From contig CP034977.1 in NCBI GenBank assembly GCA_004026145.2, positions 7,578,239-7,642,238 of the forward strand: 64,000 nucleotides of DNA. Reading direction: 5' to 3'. This document shows positions 36,706 to 50,261 of the stretch, one piece after another. Below the pieces are notes generated by a model. That model did no database searches and was not told the origin of the DNA. It saw only the letters and a program-made list of their open reading frames with translations. The position numbers were made by a program, and so were the translations under genes. This DNA comes from Takifugu bimaculatus. Taxonomy: Eukaryota > Chordata > Actinopteri > Tetraodontiformes > Tetraodontidae. The stretch's first letter is position 1, and each line of letters starts with the position of its first letter.

Positions 36706-38731
36706 AAAGCCCCTAACTCTAACCCTAACCTTAACCCCAACTCCTGACCCTAACCCAAACCTTCTTTCAAACTAACCCTGACCCCAACCCTACCTTCTAC
36801 CCTAACTCTTTACCCTATCCCTTTTGAATGAACCCCGACCATAACCCATAACCTACTATTGAACTAACACCAAATTTAATGCTAACACTACTGCCTTACT
36901 AACCCTAACCCAATTTACTAATCCTATCCCCAACCCGACTTTACTAACCCCAACCCCAACCCTACTTTCTAACTAACCCTAACCCTATTTTCTAACTAAT
37001 CCTAACCCACTTCTTCATTTCCTTTAAAAATTGAATAACCAACTTTGGCCTTCACCTTTTTATGGTATATCTATTTATTTACGTACTCTATCGACTTAAT
37101 TAGTCTTCGAAAAGTGAACACTGATGCAGCTGACAGGCTTAGGTATCCCCTCTTCCTCTGTTCATCCAGACCTGGTTTTGAACCTGAACCCCCTGTGGGA
37201 GAGACTGCAACCTTTCCACGCACCTACACCCTTGTAATCACTATGCCAGTGCTAAACAGTTCAACCCAAAATCCTAGACCTCAACGCTGACCCTACTTAC
37301 TAATTAACCCTAACCTTAACCCTACTTTTGAAAAAAATCCTATCCACAACCCGAGCCCTACTTTCTAACCTAACCCTAACTATAATTCAACCCTAACCCC
37401 AACTACAACCCCTCCCCCACTCTACTTTTGATTCTAACCACAACCCTATCTCTAAGTCTAACAAACCCTAACCGTACTTTCTAATTAACCAAAAACCTAA
37501 CACTAACTCTACTTTCGACCTTAGCCCTAACCCTACTTTCAACCCTAACCTGAACCCTAATCCTAAACCCTACTTTAGACCCTAAACCTAGCCCCAACCA
37601 CAACCCTAACTCTAACCACAACTCTAACCCTAACCTTACTTTTGTCCCCGCCCTTCCGAACACCTTTACAATATAGCAAGAGTTCAACTTGGCACACCCC
37701 TAGGTCAACATTTCCAACAACATCCTCATTATCTCAGGCCTGGAGAGCAACAACTGCTGGACATGGGGATAGAGCAAGAGAGCAGAATGAATATGGATCG
37801 CTAAATTGGGCACAGCTGTGCCAGGAGACCTAAATGACCAATGTGAAGGAACAACCTCCCTCAGCTGGCCAATTTTTTTAAATATAATTTTTAAAAATAA
37901 TTTTATATTATTACATGCATCTTAACATAAATCTTAATTTGCTGTTAGGGAGAGGGATTTACCAAGCAAGCTGACTGTTTCTGTGTTAGTTTTTAGAAAA
38001 ATAAAATAGATAGACCATAAAAAGGTGAAGGCTAATTTTAGGTATTAAAGTCTTAAAGGAAGATGGGTACAATTAGGGTTAGGGTTAGGGACCAGGGTTT
38101 GGGTTAGCGTTATGCTTGTGGTTAGGGTTATGGTTAGGATTAAGGTTCGGCTTAGGGTCGAAAGTAGGGTTAATTAGAAAGTTAGGGTTAGGTTTAGCGG
38201 TTAGGGTTTGGGTTATGGGTTAGGGTTTGGGTTATGGTCAAAAGTAGGGTCAGACAGTAGGGTCAGAGTTGGCAGAAAGGTCACATTCCCTCCCACATGA
38301 GAAGAGGGTTCAAGACCAGATCCAGGCAGCCCGACGGTATTCTCCAAAAATCTAGTCACCACCCAAAACATACAAATCAACCATTAAATCTCAAATGATC
38401 TGTTTCTAAGGCATTTGTTCCACCACATCCGATTTCCACACCGCCACCAGCACACTCTTTGATAGCCTCCACAATAGAGTCTACTCAAGGTGCTTTCTTC
38501 CGACAATCAAGAACACCACAATGGCTCACCCCCATGCACTCTACCCATGCATCCTTTATACCTAACCCACCACAAACCCCTTCTCCTGGATCCCAACCCA
38601 TCCTTCTTTCTTGACCCTAACCCCAAACCCACCCATAACCCCATCCCTCTCCCTAACCCCAACCGTTTCCCTAGCCCCAGCCCTTACCCTAATCCTAACC
38701 CAAACCTTGACCCCATTCACTAGCCCTAACC

Positions 38732-38735
<4 letters not shown>
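36706..38735. repeat. Degenerate telomere-like arrays in inverted arrangement
   Basis: Degenerate CCCTAA-type units fill about 36706-37015 and 37280-37640. TTAGGG-type units fill about 38075-38250. A third CCCTAA-like stretch covers about 38600-38730. Non-telomeric segments between them are also inverted copies: CTTCACCTTTTTATGG near 37050 recurs reversed near 38020, and a module near 37160-37215 recurs reversed near 38275-38330. Those modules contain the pol III B-box-like words GGTTCAAAACC (minus strand, 37174-37184) and GGTTCAAGACC (plus, 38307-38317). This is an interstitial repeat family, not a chromosome end, since single-copy genes lie on both sides. Confidence 0.75.
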
Positions 38736-38931
<196 letters not shown>

Positions 38932-41900
38932 GTCTGTGTTTTTTGCCACCCACATATTCCCATGGTGGGGGTGCTGCGCACTATAAACTGCAGCTACAGG
39001 CTTGTTTTTCTAACCTTTGCTGGAAAGGTTATGGTTATAGCTTTTACAGTTCCCGCTCATCATCAGGGTTTGAAGCTAAAATGATGCAGAAAAACGTGTT
39101 TGTCATCTGCTAAGACATTGTAGAGCCCTGAAAAGATGCACACATACTGTACCACTCCTAAAATACATGACTGCAGTCTCAGTGCTCTTTCTCTAAGTAG
39201 CGTTAAAGCATTTAAATCTGTGCATAAGCCATCAGTACCGTTCCAGTGCTGTTTGGAATGTGACAGAGGGTGTAAACCGACGGCAAACACACAACTCGGG
39301 AAGAACACACAACCATCTGGCTCTGAGGAAATCAGGAGGGCTTCAGTTCCGGGTTTATGCTGACACCTTGTGGTAAAACATTGCATTGCATCAGCACGAA
39401 CAATTACCATGATTGACAAAACAGTTTCATTTGATTGACGACAAGAATTTTTCCAGAGAATATAACAATACATATAGAATTTTATTTGCGTGTTACACAG
39501 TGATAAGCACAACAGCACCATCCAAGCTATCTGCAAAATAGAGCTTACTTCATTAAGTCACATTCAAACACAGAACATTAGGTTCAAAACACTTCATTTA
39601 GCATTATGAATATCTTCTCATATACTATTTTATTTATTTTTATAATAAACTGTAATCAAAACTACCTGTGAGAAAAGGGACATTGCTGTGTCAGATTTAA
39701 TGATGAATTCCCCTCACAAAGGTAAGGGGAAGGGGAAAAACCTTTTTAAAAAAAAGAAAAGAAAAAAAAGTTGAATCATTTAGTCACAAAATGGATTTGC
39801 TGAATTCACAACATTCTGCAAAACACTCAACTGTATGTACATACAGGAAAGCAACTAAAAACCAATCTATCACTCAGATCAATCAAATGAAGAGTTACTG
39901 TGGGGAGCATCGAACTAGCGCCGTTCTCCCGGGAGTAAAAGTAATGATGTTTTGAGGCTGCCCTCAGTAAACAACAGTCATATCGACTGTTTGCAGAGGC
40001 TGCTGCTGTCTCCACAGGCTGCACAAAGGACAGTATTTACTCAGTTTTCTCCTGCTGGATGAATCTGACAGAGTGTCTTGGCTTTTACATAAGTGGCCTT
40101 TGCTTAGCCGCTGCACTCTTAGAAATGAAGCTTCCCAAAATGTCCATGATGACTTGGTAAGAATCGTCCAAAATGGTTCCAGGTGGAACAATATTGAACA
40201 GCAGGAAAAGAAAAGCTTCTTCTCCATGCTGAAAAGCTCTGAAGGGTTCTTGTAAACACCGTAATTTCGAAGGTGGGCTCTATCGACACTCACTGTTAAG
40301 GTTTGAATCCTACCTGAAAGAGCTGGAGCTTTCTTTTCAGGTAGATGTTTTACAAGCAGGATAATGCTACAGCTGACCACCATGTGGAAACGTTGTACAT
40401 TGCTCTGCTACACCTGCCTGAAAATCGGCCTATGGCTGACCTCGCTCTGACCTGAGGTTCTTTTGCAATGTGGCACATAATGACACAGATCAGACTCATA
40501 AAAAGAACATTTTCACCACAGATTATTTGCTTTTTTACAACATTATGCCCCTTTTACATCTGTAGTTAAAATGTGTTTTGTGTTGACGTTGCACACCGAA
40601 GAGCACGTGTATGGTCAATGCCAAAAACACACTGAGAACCCCCATTTCGTGACCCCCATTTACCGGAAACCCCTCTGCAGGTGGTCACGGAGACACTGTT
40701 AGCGTGTTCAGCTCACATGTGATCTTCGATCCACAGGGCAAAAGCGTGTAAGGTAGTAGTGGATGATGAAAAATAAGAGTCCAGGACCACAGTGAGGTCT
40801 CACAGGGAGCTACCCGAAGAGAGTGGTGATGGATAAAGTCTTTTGAAGCTTTTTTCTTTGAGTGGAAACAATGAGCCACAGCTTCTTTTCCCCTGGGAGG
40901 ACAGCGTCATCTGGTGGCGACAGTGAGAACTGCAGAGTCATACAGTAAAAGATGAGTTACATGATGTAGGTTATTCTTGATCGAGGTTCACGTTAGTTAT
41001 ATATTTATATATGCAAATAACAAAGAAGGATGCTTCGATGTGGTATGTTAGAGGCACAACCCACTGTAGAAATCCAGTAAAAAAAGTTTCTTTAGAACTG
41101 ATAAGTCATGCAGCCTCAGAAGCAGTTATGATGAAAACACCAGGAATGTCTTTAATGGATGACAAGAAATACATTAATTACACGTGTCGTTTACAGTACT
41201 TTTTTTTTTTTTTTTTTAGAAATGTGAATCAGCGTCTCTGAAGTCTACATGGAATTGGTCAGATTAAATGGCACAAATAGAGCATCAGTGTCGGCGATTC
41301 TGCTCAGAGCGGTGATGACCTCTGAGCTGAAAGAGCTACACTGTGTAAAAAGACCTTTCAAAAACAGAGAGAAATGAAAAAGGAGAGGATGAAAATAAAA
41401 CCAGTGATCCCTGTGGGGCGAGAACATTCGGTGCAACATCTAATTGGAAAAAGAATCCTTTCAGTGCAGGAGAGGAGAAGCAAACATTTGCTGCTCTCAT
41501 ATTGCTGTACAGTCCTGTTTCCATACAAGCGGCAAGACTGTAGCAGATGTAAATCAAAGAAGCGTTTATTCTGGAAACACTGAAATCAATGTTAAAATGG
41601 CACAAACGAAACACCACCTCAAATGTTTATTCAGAGACATGTTGTTTTAATTACTGGATGTCCCCATTTACACAGTTTAGCCTCATTTATCTCACATTTT
41701 AAATGCATTGAGACAGGCTCAAGTTCACAACACTGTAGTCATGGTTACCGCTCACATCTATACCTCCGTCTCTTTAAGTGCCCAGCCGTGTCATTCCGCT
41801 GTTACTGGGTAACATTATCGACACATCTCGACACATTCGCCACACATTTAATCCCTCCTTTTTAGGCTTTGTCTTTGTCTTATTTTCAAATGTATTTTTT

Positions 41901-42903
41901 GGCTTCAGTGTTATTTTCAATCCTTTATTTTCCCTTCTCATTTTTTATAGATAGTACCCAAACTACCGAGTGACTCTCCTGGCAGAGCAAAGCTAAACGT
42001 AAGGCTGAAATCCTTATACTCATATAATGTAAGTCAGCACTATCCGATACAATATACATTATCTTTAAGGTAAAAAAAAAAAAAAAGTCAAACAAAAAAA
42101 CAGAAAAAACCCAACACAAACTGGACACGAAATTACATGGATTATCTTAGCTTCATATTTAAACCAGACAAACTTGTTTATAAGAGAAAAACTAAAGAGT
42201 AAGTCATTCATTGGTGTCATACATTTCTTTTTATCCAAATTCCAGCTGTGACGAATGATGCCAAGACTGAATATGGTAGCGGAGACGTCCACCTGTGTCT
42301 GTCCTGCTGGTGCAGTGAAAGAATGTGTCGTCTCACCATAGAGGAATACAAAACTTATGTACAGTACACTTTTTTGTTCAGGAATCTACTGTTTTCCATA
42401 GGCTGCGAAACAAAACCAGATGGCTAAGATGAAGGTAGGAAGCTGCGCTATTTTCCCTTTGATTCGAGTTAGTTTCAGACGTGCACCGTCTTCGGATTCA
42501 GAGGAGAATTTACATGGATGCAGTTGACATTTACAAACGTTGTTAAAATGTGGAATTTCGGTTAGGAATGTCCAATACGCTGAGACTATATGTGTGTTTT
42601 TTTTTTTTTGGCAGGTTTGGAAAAAGAAGGAGCAGCCAAACCTTCAAAGATGAGAGAAAAAAACAGGAACGAGAAAAAGACAGTCATCAGAAAGAGCACT
42701 ATTTGAGTATTCTGTCCCTTTTCACAGTTTTTTAAAATTCCTATTTTACTCATCACCTTCTCTTTTTATAACATCTGTACGTCGCGCCCGAGGGCACGTT
42801 AAGGTTGCGTTTCGTGAAGAAAAACAGTCTGGATGTTGGTGAGATGAAGGAGAAGAAAAAGAACAATGGAGGAGGAGGAGAAGGAGAAAGAGGAGGAGGA
42901 GGA
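38932..42903. other. Region between the gap43 and lsamp 3' ends
   Basis: No gene supported. It probably includes the lsamp 3' UTR on the minus strand. Reverse-strand AATAAA occurs several times (for example near 41565, 41625 and 41928) but cannot be ranked. A lone CACTCTTAGAAATGAAG near 40114 resembles one end of the inverted-repeat element at 12.7 kb. Poly-T/A runs occur near 41201 and 42068. Confidence 0.55.
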
Positions 42904-45900
42904 TTAAGACTTGAAGAAAAGGCCGGCGATGCAGGAGAGCAGGAGCCAAACTGGTGCAGAAACACAGGAAGAGCCGTTGATATCTCGGCCTGTCCCTGGT
43001 CCTGCAACACACACACACACACACACACGCATGCTTTTAAATGGGAGGTTACATGTCCGTGTCCATATATACGGTAGATCTTAAAGGGTCGTCCCATCTC
43101 TGGGACGTCTGTTTCTGTCCTCCACCCAACAGAGAGGAAGAAGGACTCATTCTGGATGAACCATCTTCTATGGTGAACGGCTCATGTTCGTGTCTGGGTG
43201 AAGAAGAGTTAAAAAAAAACAGGCGGCGCGTCGCATCAGCATCGTATATTTCCATATTTACAAACATTTCCTCATTTTTGAAGCCTCAGACGCTTCGCTT
43301 GTGGCGTGACAGCGAACAAAGACCTTGATCCTGAACCTCTGACCAGACTAACTAGTTAGAGGAGAATAAACGAGGCCATACTCACTATAGAGGAAAAGGC
43401 TGGCGTTCTGAACGCCCAGTCGATTGGAAGCCACGCAGGTGTAGTTCCCATAATCCTCGTCGGTCACGTTGGCGATCATTAGAATGGTGGTTGTGCCCAG
43501 AATCTGGATGTTGATGCTCTGCGAATTGGACAGCCTATAAATAGAAAGAGTGCAGTCAGGAGGAACCCCATGATGGCGAAGGATGGGAAATCCGGTCCAA
43601 TCAGCAAGGACCTGAATTCCAGCCTGGACCTCTCTGGTCCTCGTTTCAGGACCCCGCTCCCTCTGCCACCCCCAGAGACGATTGAGGCTCTCTGACCTCA
43701 GCTGACTCCTCCCACTGACATTGCTCTGAAAGGCTCCTCCCCCCAGCCCACCAGTGGGTGGAGGGTATGACCCTCCTGAAACCAGCCCCCAAACCGGGTA
43801 ACCACTCAAATCTGAGGACCCTCATAGTTCTTTCAGTTCTGCCCAGACATGTGATCCCAGCACTGCAGCTGTTGGGGCTCAGGTACCAGATCTGCTGGGG
43901 CTCAGGTACCAGATCTGTTGGGGCTCAGGTACCAGATCTGTTGGGGATCATCTAATTGAACTGCCGGCGGGAGGGTGGGGGTTTCCAATCCTTTGCATTT
44001 TAAATTTTGATCTCCTTTCTATTTAAAATCTCCCCAGGACCTGGAGGTGTCTCACACAAACCAGTCAGACGTCAGGACAGCTCTGGGTTCTGGGTTGGGG
44101 GGCGTGTGATCAACATGTGGGTGCTGATCTCAGCTCGTCCCAGGGCTGAGGGGAGGGGCTGACCTTGCTGTGACCTCTCTGTCTCATCACAGACTATTTC
44201 AGAACCCCTCATCCTTATAGAAAATTCCATTTGGACCCGAGCACCTGTTGAAGAGCAGCGGCACGATGACCTTTGTTATTTATTGTTGAAGACACTCGAA
44301 GGTTTTCACATGTTAAACGGAAAAACTTTATCTGTGGAACTCTGTGGAATAAGACATTTCTGAACCAACACTTTACTGAGCTTAAGTGCAGGTCTACGTG
44401 AATTTAGACTTGATCAGGAATTCGATTCCATGATGACACATAAAGACACAAAATAATCCAGCTCATTAACGATGTAATGAGAAAATTCGCGAAACCAGCA
44501 CACTCAAAACAAAGTTCAAAAATAACAATTTTATCCACACAATACACCCTTAAAAAATAATGTTAAAATAGTAAAATTAAGTAAAGTGAAATTAAATCTT
44601 TAAAAACTGCGATGTTGTATCGATTAAAGCGCTGATGTGGAGTAAACCAGTAAAAAAAAAGCCAGTCACACTTTGCTTTGTGCTGGAAATTAATTCATTT
44701 GAAGTCATTTTGGCTGAAAACAACTTCAAGTGATGATTTGAAGGAAAAAAATATTGAGTTCCTGCTGGGAACTGGTTCCTGGTGGTGACCGACCCGTCCT
44801 TTACGGGGCGAGACAAAGAACCACCTCGATATCACTCAGATAGGATTCATCTCCACAGACGAGTCTTTGGGAGTTTGTCCTCCAGATATCAACAGCTCAG
44901 GTTTCAGGAAGCAGCTCACGATGGAGTCGCTCAAGGAAAAGTCTACAGGAGTGGACCGACGAGCAGAGGTGTGTTACACAGCCTCGGGTTTAATGGCAGC
45001 AAAAACACAGGAGGTGCCGGATGAAAGGAAAGAAAGCTCCCTGTCCAAATCGGACCCGGAGCAGAAGCTTCAGGAGACTGAAAAGATCCAACTCTGGAGT
45101 CAGAGAGAGCCAGACACACTTTGAAGCAAGTTTTTATACCTGCTTCAAATCCTGTTTCAGGAAGACCTCTCCTCTCCTCTCCTCTCCTCTCCTCTCCTCT
45201 CCTCTCCTCTCCTCTCCTCTCCTCTCCTCTCCTCCCCTCCCCTCCCCTCCCCTCCCCTGTCCTGTCCTGTCCTGTCCTGTCCTGTCCTGTCCTGTCCTGT
45301 CCTGTCCTGTCCTGTCCTGTCCTGTCCTCTCCTCTCCTCTCCTCTCCTCTCCTCTCCTCTCCCTCTCCTCTCCGACCTATTCTCTCCTCTACCTGTCCTC
45401 TCCTGTCCTGTCCTGTCCTCTCCTCTCCTACCTATTCTATCCTCTACCTGTCCTCTCCTGTCCTCTCCTCTCCTACCTATTCTATCCTCTACCTCTCCTC
45501 TCCTCTCCTCTCCTCTCCTCTCCTCTCCTCTACCCCTCTCCTCTCCTCTCTGACCTATTCTCTCCTCTACCTCTACCTTCTCCTCTCCTACCTATTCTAT
45601 CCTCTACCTGTCCTCCCCCATCTCCTCCCTCTCTACCCAGCCCCCCATCAGCAGGATGGTCCCCCTACATGAGCCTGGTCCTGCTCAAGGTTTCTTCCTG
45701 TTAAAGGGGAGTTTTTCCTTGCCACTGTTGCTTGTCTGGGGTCAGGCCCTGGGATACTGGAAAGCGCCTTGAAACAATTTTGAAGACATTGGGATTTGCT
45801 TCTGATACGGCTCACAGGAAACATGCCTGGCTTCTCAGTCCAAAGGTCTCTCCCAACCACAAGATCTTGTGTTGGACTTTGCTTTGAAAGTCTGTGATTA

Positions 45901-48900
45901 ACATGCGGCTGAGGTCTCCGCTACAGGGAGGCTTAATAACCAGCAAACTTTTGACAATCAATTATGTCAACCTTGAACTCTCTTCAGCGCTAATTAATCA
46001 ATACACTTTGCTTACTCAGGCTGTGTACAGTGCACATCTGACATCATCACATCTCTTTTTAATAGCGGGGAGCGTCTAATGGATTCTGCTTGATGTGGAC
46101 TGATCCAGCCCTTTAACGCCGCGAAGGAATGACGAGTTCATTTGAGGTGCCTCAAGTTAATCCTGCTTAAGTCTGCGTAATCAGAATTATGAGCCGTAGA
46201 GCAGGATCCTTGTACTGACACATGATGAAAGTATTAGTCCAAAAAGGAAAATATTGCACTTCCTGGACAAGTGTAATTTGGCTGCCTGGGGAGCACAGAC
46301 TCGAGGCATTTCCATGGGGACGTGCTGGGAAAAGCAGGGAAGTGCAGCAGCAGCGTTCCCCTCCGCAAATGCTCGAACTGCTGATCGGCTCGAGTGCAAA
46401 CGTCACTGAAACACCAAGGTTCCAGATAATAGACAGCACCGCGGCCGGCTGGAAACAAGGCTTATGCCATTACAAACACTTTTGAGTGACGAGTTGAGGG
46501 AACAGAAATCCAAACATCTTGTTCTGCAGCTTTTCCCATCAGCATTTATAGATCTCAGCATTTCTAACTAGGCAGATTTTGAGCTTAAATATGCTTCCCT
46601 CTCCATCTAGAATGAGTCAGCACAAAAATGGCAAATAAATGACAAGTAAATGAGTATTATTCTATTAGATACACTGAGATTATTGTTGAGGTGAAGCTGC
46701 ACCATTAAAAAAAGACATCTTAAATAAGAATTAAGAATTCCATGGACAAAATAAAATGTAAAACATAATATTTAATAAATTGGCTCAGAGCTTGAAACAC
46801 TACTTTATCTGTGTTTTTGTTAAAAGACAAGGCATTAAGATTAAATATGCAATAGCTCTCTCCGCCGACAGAGGGCAGAAGAGCTCCGCCAGCCAGACCG
46901 GTGTTTTTGCCACAGATGTGCTGTTGCTGTGTCACATTAAAGCTTACTGAAATGACTTGACCTCTCCATTTGGTGGAGGGCAAGGGGTTGTGTGCGCAGG
47001 GGCCACGTTCGCAGGCAGTTAGAAGATGGAAGCGTGGAAGAAATAAGCAGATGAAAAGATTTGATTCAGACGTGTGTGGGAGCATCTAAAGTAGGTCAGC
47101 GGTGTCAGAGAAAGTGGTACAATCCAAGACAAGTGAGAGAGATGAGGGAGGAAATTGTGTCCTGCTGAGACTGGAAGGTTATAGTGACATCATGGATCGG
47201 CTGATTAGATAAACAAACCACACATCTGCATGATGGTGTCCAACTTGTGTGTGTGAGGCTCTCTACAGGGCTCTATACTGAGGTTCTCAGGTCCAAACCT
47301 GGGAAAAAATGGTGTACGGAAAAAAGTTTAATAGAATCTTTCTGTCAAAAAAGAAAGGAAAAAGTATTTTCTCAATGAAAATATTAGACTTTTTTGAAAA
47401 GAGCTCCCCGGTCGAAACCGTGAAAACATGAAAAAGATCCTCAGTCCGACTCTCGTTGTCCATTACCTTTGAATTACAGACGGGGCTCTGGTGGAAGCGT
47501 GCACGTATATTTCTAAGAGCGTATCTCGCTGAACTGGATCTTCACATGGCAAAGGGAATGACCATGATAGACAGCTGCAAGAAGGGAATTAAATCACATG
47601 GAGGCTGATGAAAGGCAGGCTGGAGGAGCTCTCAGCTCTGATCTGCTGCCCAGACACTTTAGCATCGAGATGCTCTGAGTTCTACAGAGGATCTGTGAGC
47701 ACCGCGGAGAGCGTGGGACCGCTGGTGAGACGCGGGATGATTTAATGTTTCATCTGCTGTGCGGAGACTGACAGGATGGGTCCCTTTTCACCAGCTTGTC
47801 TTGGGTTTACTTCTCGAAACCGGCTTGTTTGTGTGGACAACACCGATGCTTTTGAACTGGGCAATAAATATCAGAACCAAAGACCTTTGCTGAGACAGCG
47901 ACGTGACTGCAGTATCAAACAGCTGCAGGAAAGAAGCCCCGCTACATTTACAGCGATCGTTGAGGTTGAAGAAAGAGCCTTAAAACCCGCAAATCTTGAA
48001 CCCGGAAAAATCAGGAAAATCCGTTTAACGAACCTTCTGACATCAAGCAAATAAATAAATAAATACCAGTTTGCATATATGGGCGTTTATTTGTCATCCT
48101 GGTCTGAGCATTGTTGTAAGCCGGGAGGATTTGTTGCTTTGTGTTATAGGTTTGAATCCTGTGACTCCATATGGTCCATGAATTCCCTTTTTTTTCCCTC
48201 CTTCCTGTGGGTGTGGATTATATTTTTCATTTAGTGATTCACACTTAAGTAGGGAATCCTGGGGCAAAGTGATGCATGTTTTGTGTCCGGGGACAGAAAT
48301 ATCTCTGATTTACACTGTTTAAAATGCCGCGTGTCCTTTGATCAATGCATAAGCTTTATTGATTATCCAGGCTGACGACCGTTTTATCACAACAGTGCCA
48401 CCATAGCTTGGTATTAGCATGTGTGTGTGTGTGTGTGAAATGCAGCTAAAGTCTGAGAGTGTAACATCGACCTCCCCAGCAAACAATGGTAGATTTGCAT
48501 GTGAGCTGACAACAAGCGTCGCTTCCCGGCGCGATCCATCAGGGACGATAATCTTGTCAGTAGGATAAATAGTTACTGTTAACATTTGTTCTCAATTCCA
48601 TTGATAAAATGCTGAAAAAACTCCGCCAACAAAACCTCTAAAACGAATTCAGCGCTCTTACTCGGCCTCAAAGTAGAGTTTAATCCCCCAAAACAGGGGG
48701 TTAAATGTGTTAATGTAGAGTCAAACAGGTTAAACGGAGGCCAGCCCCGCTGTCGGGAACTGCCTTTAATAATCAGATTGCGGGCGCAATTTATAATTCA
48801 GCGAAGGTAAATTAGAATATTATCTTGCGCCCAAGGAGAAAGTGCAATAACACTTTGTCCCAGAGGGAGAAGTTGCCAACAGACACATCACCGAAAGCCT

Positions 48901-50261
48901 CTAGGGAACAAAACAAGTGAGATATCGGGAGGTTCAAAACAACAGATAATGCAAAAATATTTCAGCGCCCATAAATCTCGGCGTTGAAGCGGCCCTGTGA
49001 TAGCCCCATACTTCAGAGACCATATCTGCGATAACACTCGCGACACTCCTCCGGTGTTTTCCTCTCCGTCCTCACCCAACCTTTACTGCGGGAATTGCAG
49101 ATTATGATGTTCGTTTCATCGCGGGCTGCTCCCGCCATTCCCGGAGAGACTGTATCATGCGTGTGCTCCGGCTGAGGGGAGCTCAGGCTATTAAATGTCA
49201 AACACTGGAAGCAGAAACTGGGTTACTTTGCCCTTTGAACACCCCGCATGCATTCTGATATAAAGTAAATAGACCCATGCGCATGGCGTCGGAGTGAGTG
49301 TAGGATTTCTCTCATAACTCGGGAGCGAAACGGAGCTGAAATGAAGTGCTTTAAAGTCGCGCCGCCGCTGTGAGCGGTGCGTCGGGTGTAAACGCGTGTC
49401 GGATTATTACCTTTTTTCGTCTCTGTACCATTCGAACTCGGGCGTGGGTACAGCGGTGGCCTCGCACTGCAGCGTCCCCATGCGGCCCACCTGAGTCTCC
49501 GAGCTCTGGGTTTTCTTTATTGTCGGAGGATCTGGGGAGGCACAGCCGGGTGATGGAAGATGTAATAGCCAAAGCGACTTTCAGCCCTATTATTCATCCA
49601 GCTAACTTTGGAATAATCAGGAACCTGCGCTAACGTATGTCCCATGCGGATAATTGGCAACAGTCCACACTACAGAGAGGTTTTCCGTATAGAAATCCTT
49701 ATCGCTATGTTCAGATTGTTGGGGTTGGCTCCAGCGTGGCTTTGGGCGCGGAGCCATTCCTGACGGGTTCCCATCAAAGAAACGTGCGGCGACTGGGGCT
49801 GGACGCTAATCGTCAGCATCAGCGGATCCAACATGGAGGAGTGACGAGACGCAATTAGAAGCTCTTATTTTTCAAACGCAATTTTTGCCTCTTGGAGGAT
49901 GACGGCTCGGCTGGAACGCCGCGGCAATCAACGCCTGGATCGTCCTCCGTCTACCTGAGTTCGTGGGAGAAAAGCGAAGAGCACTCCAAAACTTTCAAAT
50001 CTTCGCCGCCTGTCGCACCAGATTCTAACCTCTAATCTTAACTTCATGTCTGAGTGAGTCAGATGAAATGTGCTTAGAATAATTAAGACCGTTGGAGCGG
50101 AGGAAGAGCAGCAGCCCCTCTGTACTTACAGTTGACAACCACGTTGACGTATTTGACATCCGGCATGGCGACGTCGTTGCTCGCTTTGCATTCGTAGCGG
50201 CCCGCTTGGTTTCGCATGATGCCTATAATGTCCAGGTACTCGTCTCCGTCCAGTGGGTCTG
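42904..50261 (-). CDS. lsamp: Limbic system-associated membrane protein (IgLON family), 3' part
   Basis: GPI-anchored neuronal adhesion molecule with three Ig domains that guides axon targeting and synapse formation. Only the 3' part is in the window. Minus-strand exons: 50130-50261 (end of Ig2: EYLDIIGIMRNQAGRYECKA), 49411-49531 (first half of Ig3: YPPTIKKTQ, LQCEATAVPTPEFEWYRD), 43386-43534 (second half: NVTDEDYGNYTCVASNRLG), 42904-43001 (C-terminus: RPGTGRDINGSS, then a hydrophobic tail ending FFKS). Lengths and phases join without a break. The PPTI, FEWYRD and RPG-x(4)-INGS features match LSAMP better than NTM, OPCML or NEGR1, and the convergent gap43 neighbour supports this. The Asn of NGS is the likely GPI site. 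No Ig1 or first-half Ig2 exon was found up to the right edge, so the gene continues outside. Confidence 0.9.
43002..43385 (-). other. lsamp last intron with TG-rich acceptor
   Basis: Phase-1 intron, donor GTGAGT. The acceptor lacks a usual pyrimidine tract: the minus strand reads a TG dinucleotide array (43007-43029) ending TTGCAG. Confidence 0.8.
43871..43946 (+). repeat. 23-base tandem repeat
   Basis: Three full units of GTTGGGGCTCAGGTACCAGA followed by TCT, plus a partial fourth, nearly identical. Confidence 0.93.
45165..45640 (+). repeat. CCTCT/CCCCT/CCTGT pentanucleotide array
   Basis: Homogeneous blocks follow one another: CCTCT, then CCCCT, then about 17 CCTGT units, then CCTCT again, then degenerate longer-period copies with CCTACCTATTCTAT words. 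It is all pyrimidine-rich on the plus strand. Open frames of LLSSP/VLSCP across it are artefacts. Confidence 0.95.
45640..45790 (+). mobile_element. Dispersed fish retroelement 3' segment
   Basis: Contains GAGCCTGGTCCTGCTCAAGG, TTTCTTCCTGTTAAAGGGGA and GGAAAGCGCCTTGAAACAAT, words I recognise from a very common teleost dispersed repeat. The CCCTGGGAT..GGAAAGCGCCTTGAAACAA core recurs inverted at 53760-53795. Confidence 0.6.
49532..50129 (-). other. lsamp intron between Ig2 and Ig3
   Basis: Phase-1 intron of about 0.6 kb, donor GTAAGT, acceptor CCTCCCCAG. No other feature seen. Confidence 0.75.

Larger units (their letters stand above)
43535..49410 (-). other. lsamp intron between the two Ig3 exons
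   Basis: Phase-2 intron of about 5.9 kb with donor GTAATA and acceptor TTTATAG. It contains a 23-base tandem repeat (43871-43946), a large pentanucleotide array (45165-45640) with an adjoining retroelement tail, and a short TG tract (48419-48438). The 92-codon frame at 47776-48054 (plus) has no recognisable features. Confidence 0.7.

Noticed and set aside
43871..43946. CRISPR-like array
   Set aside because: Direct tandem copies without spacers, in a vertebrate intron.
45021..45704. 227- and 183-codon open frames of repeated LLSSP/VLSCP
   Set aside because: Produced entirely by the pentanucleotide array, which is open in several frames.
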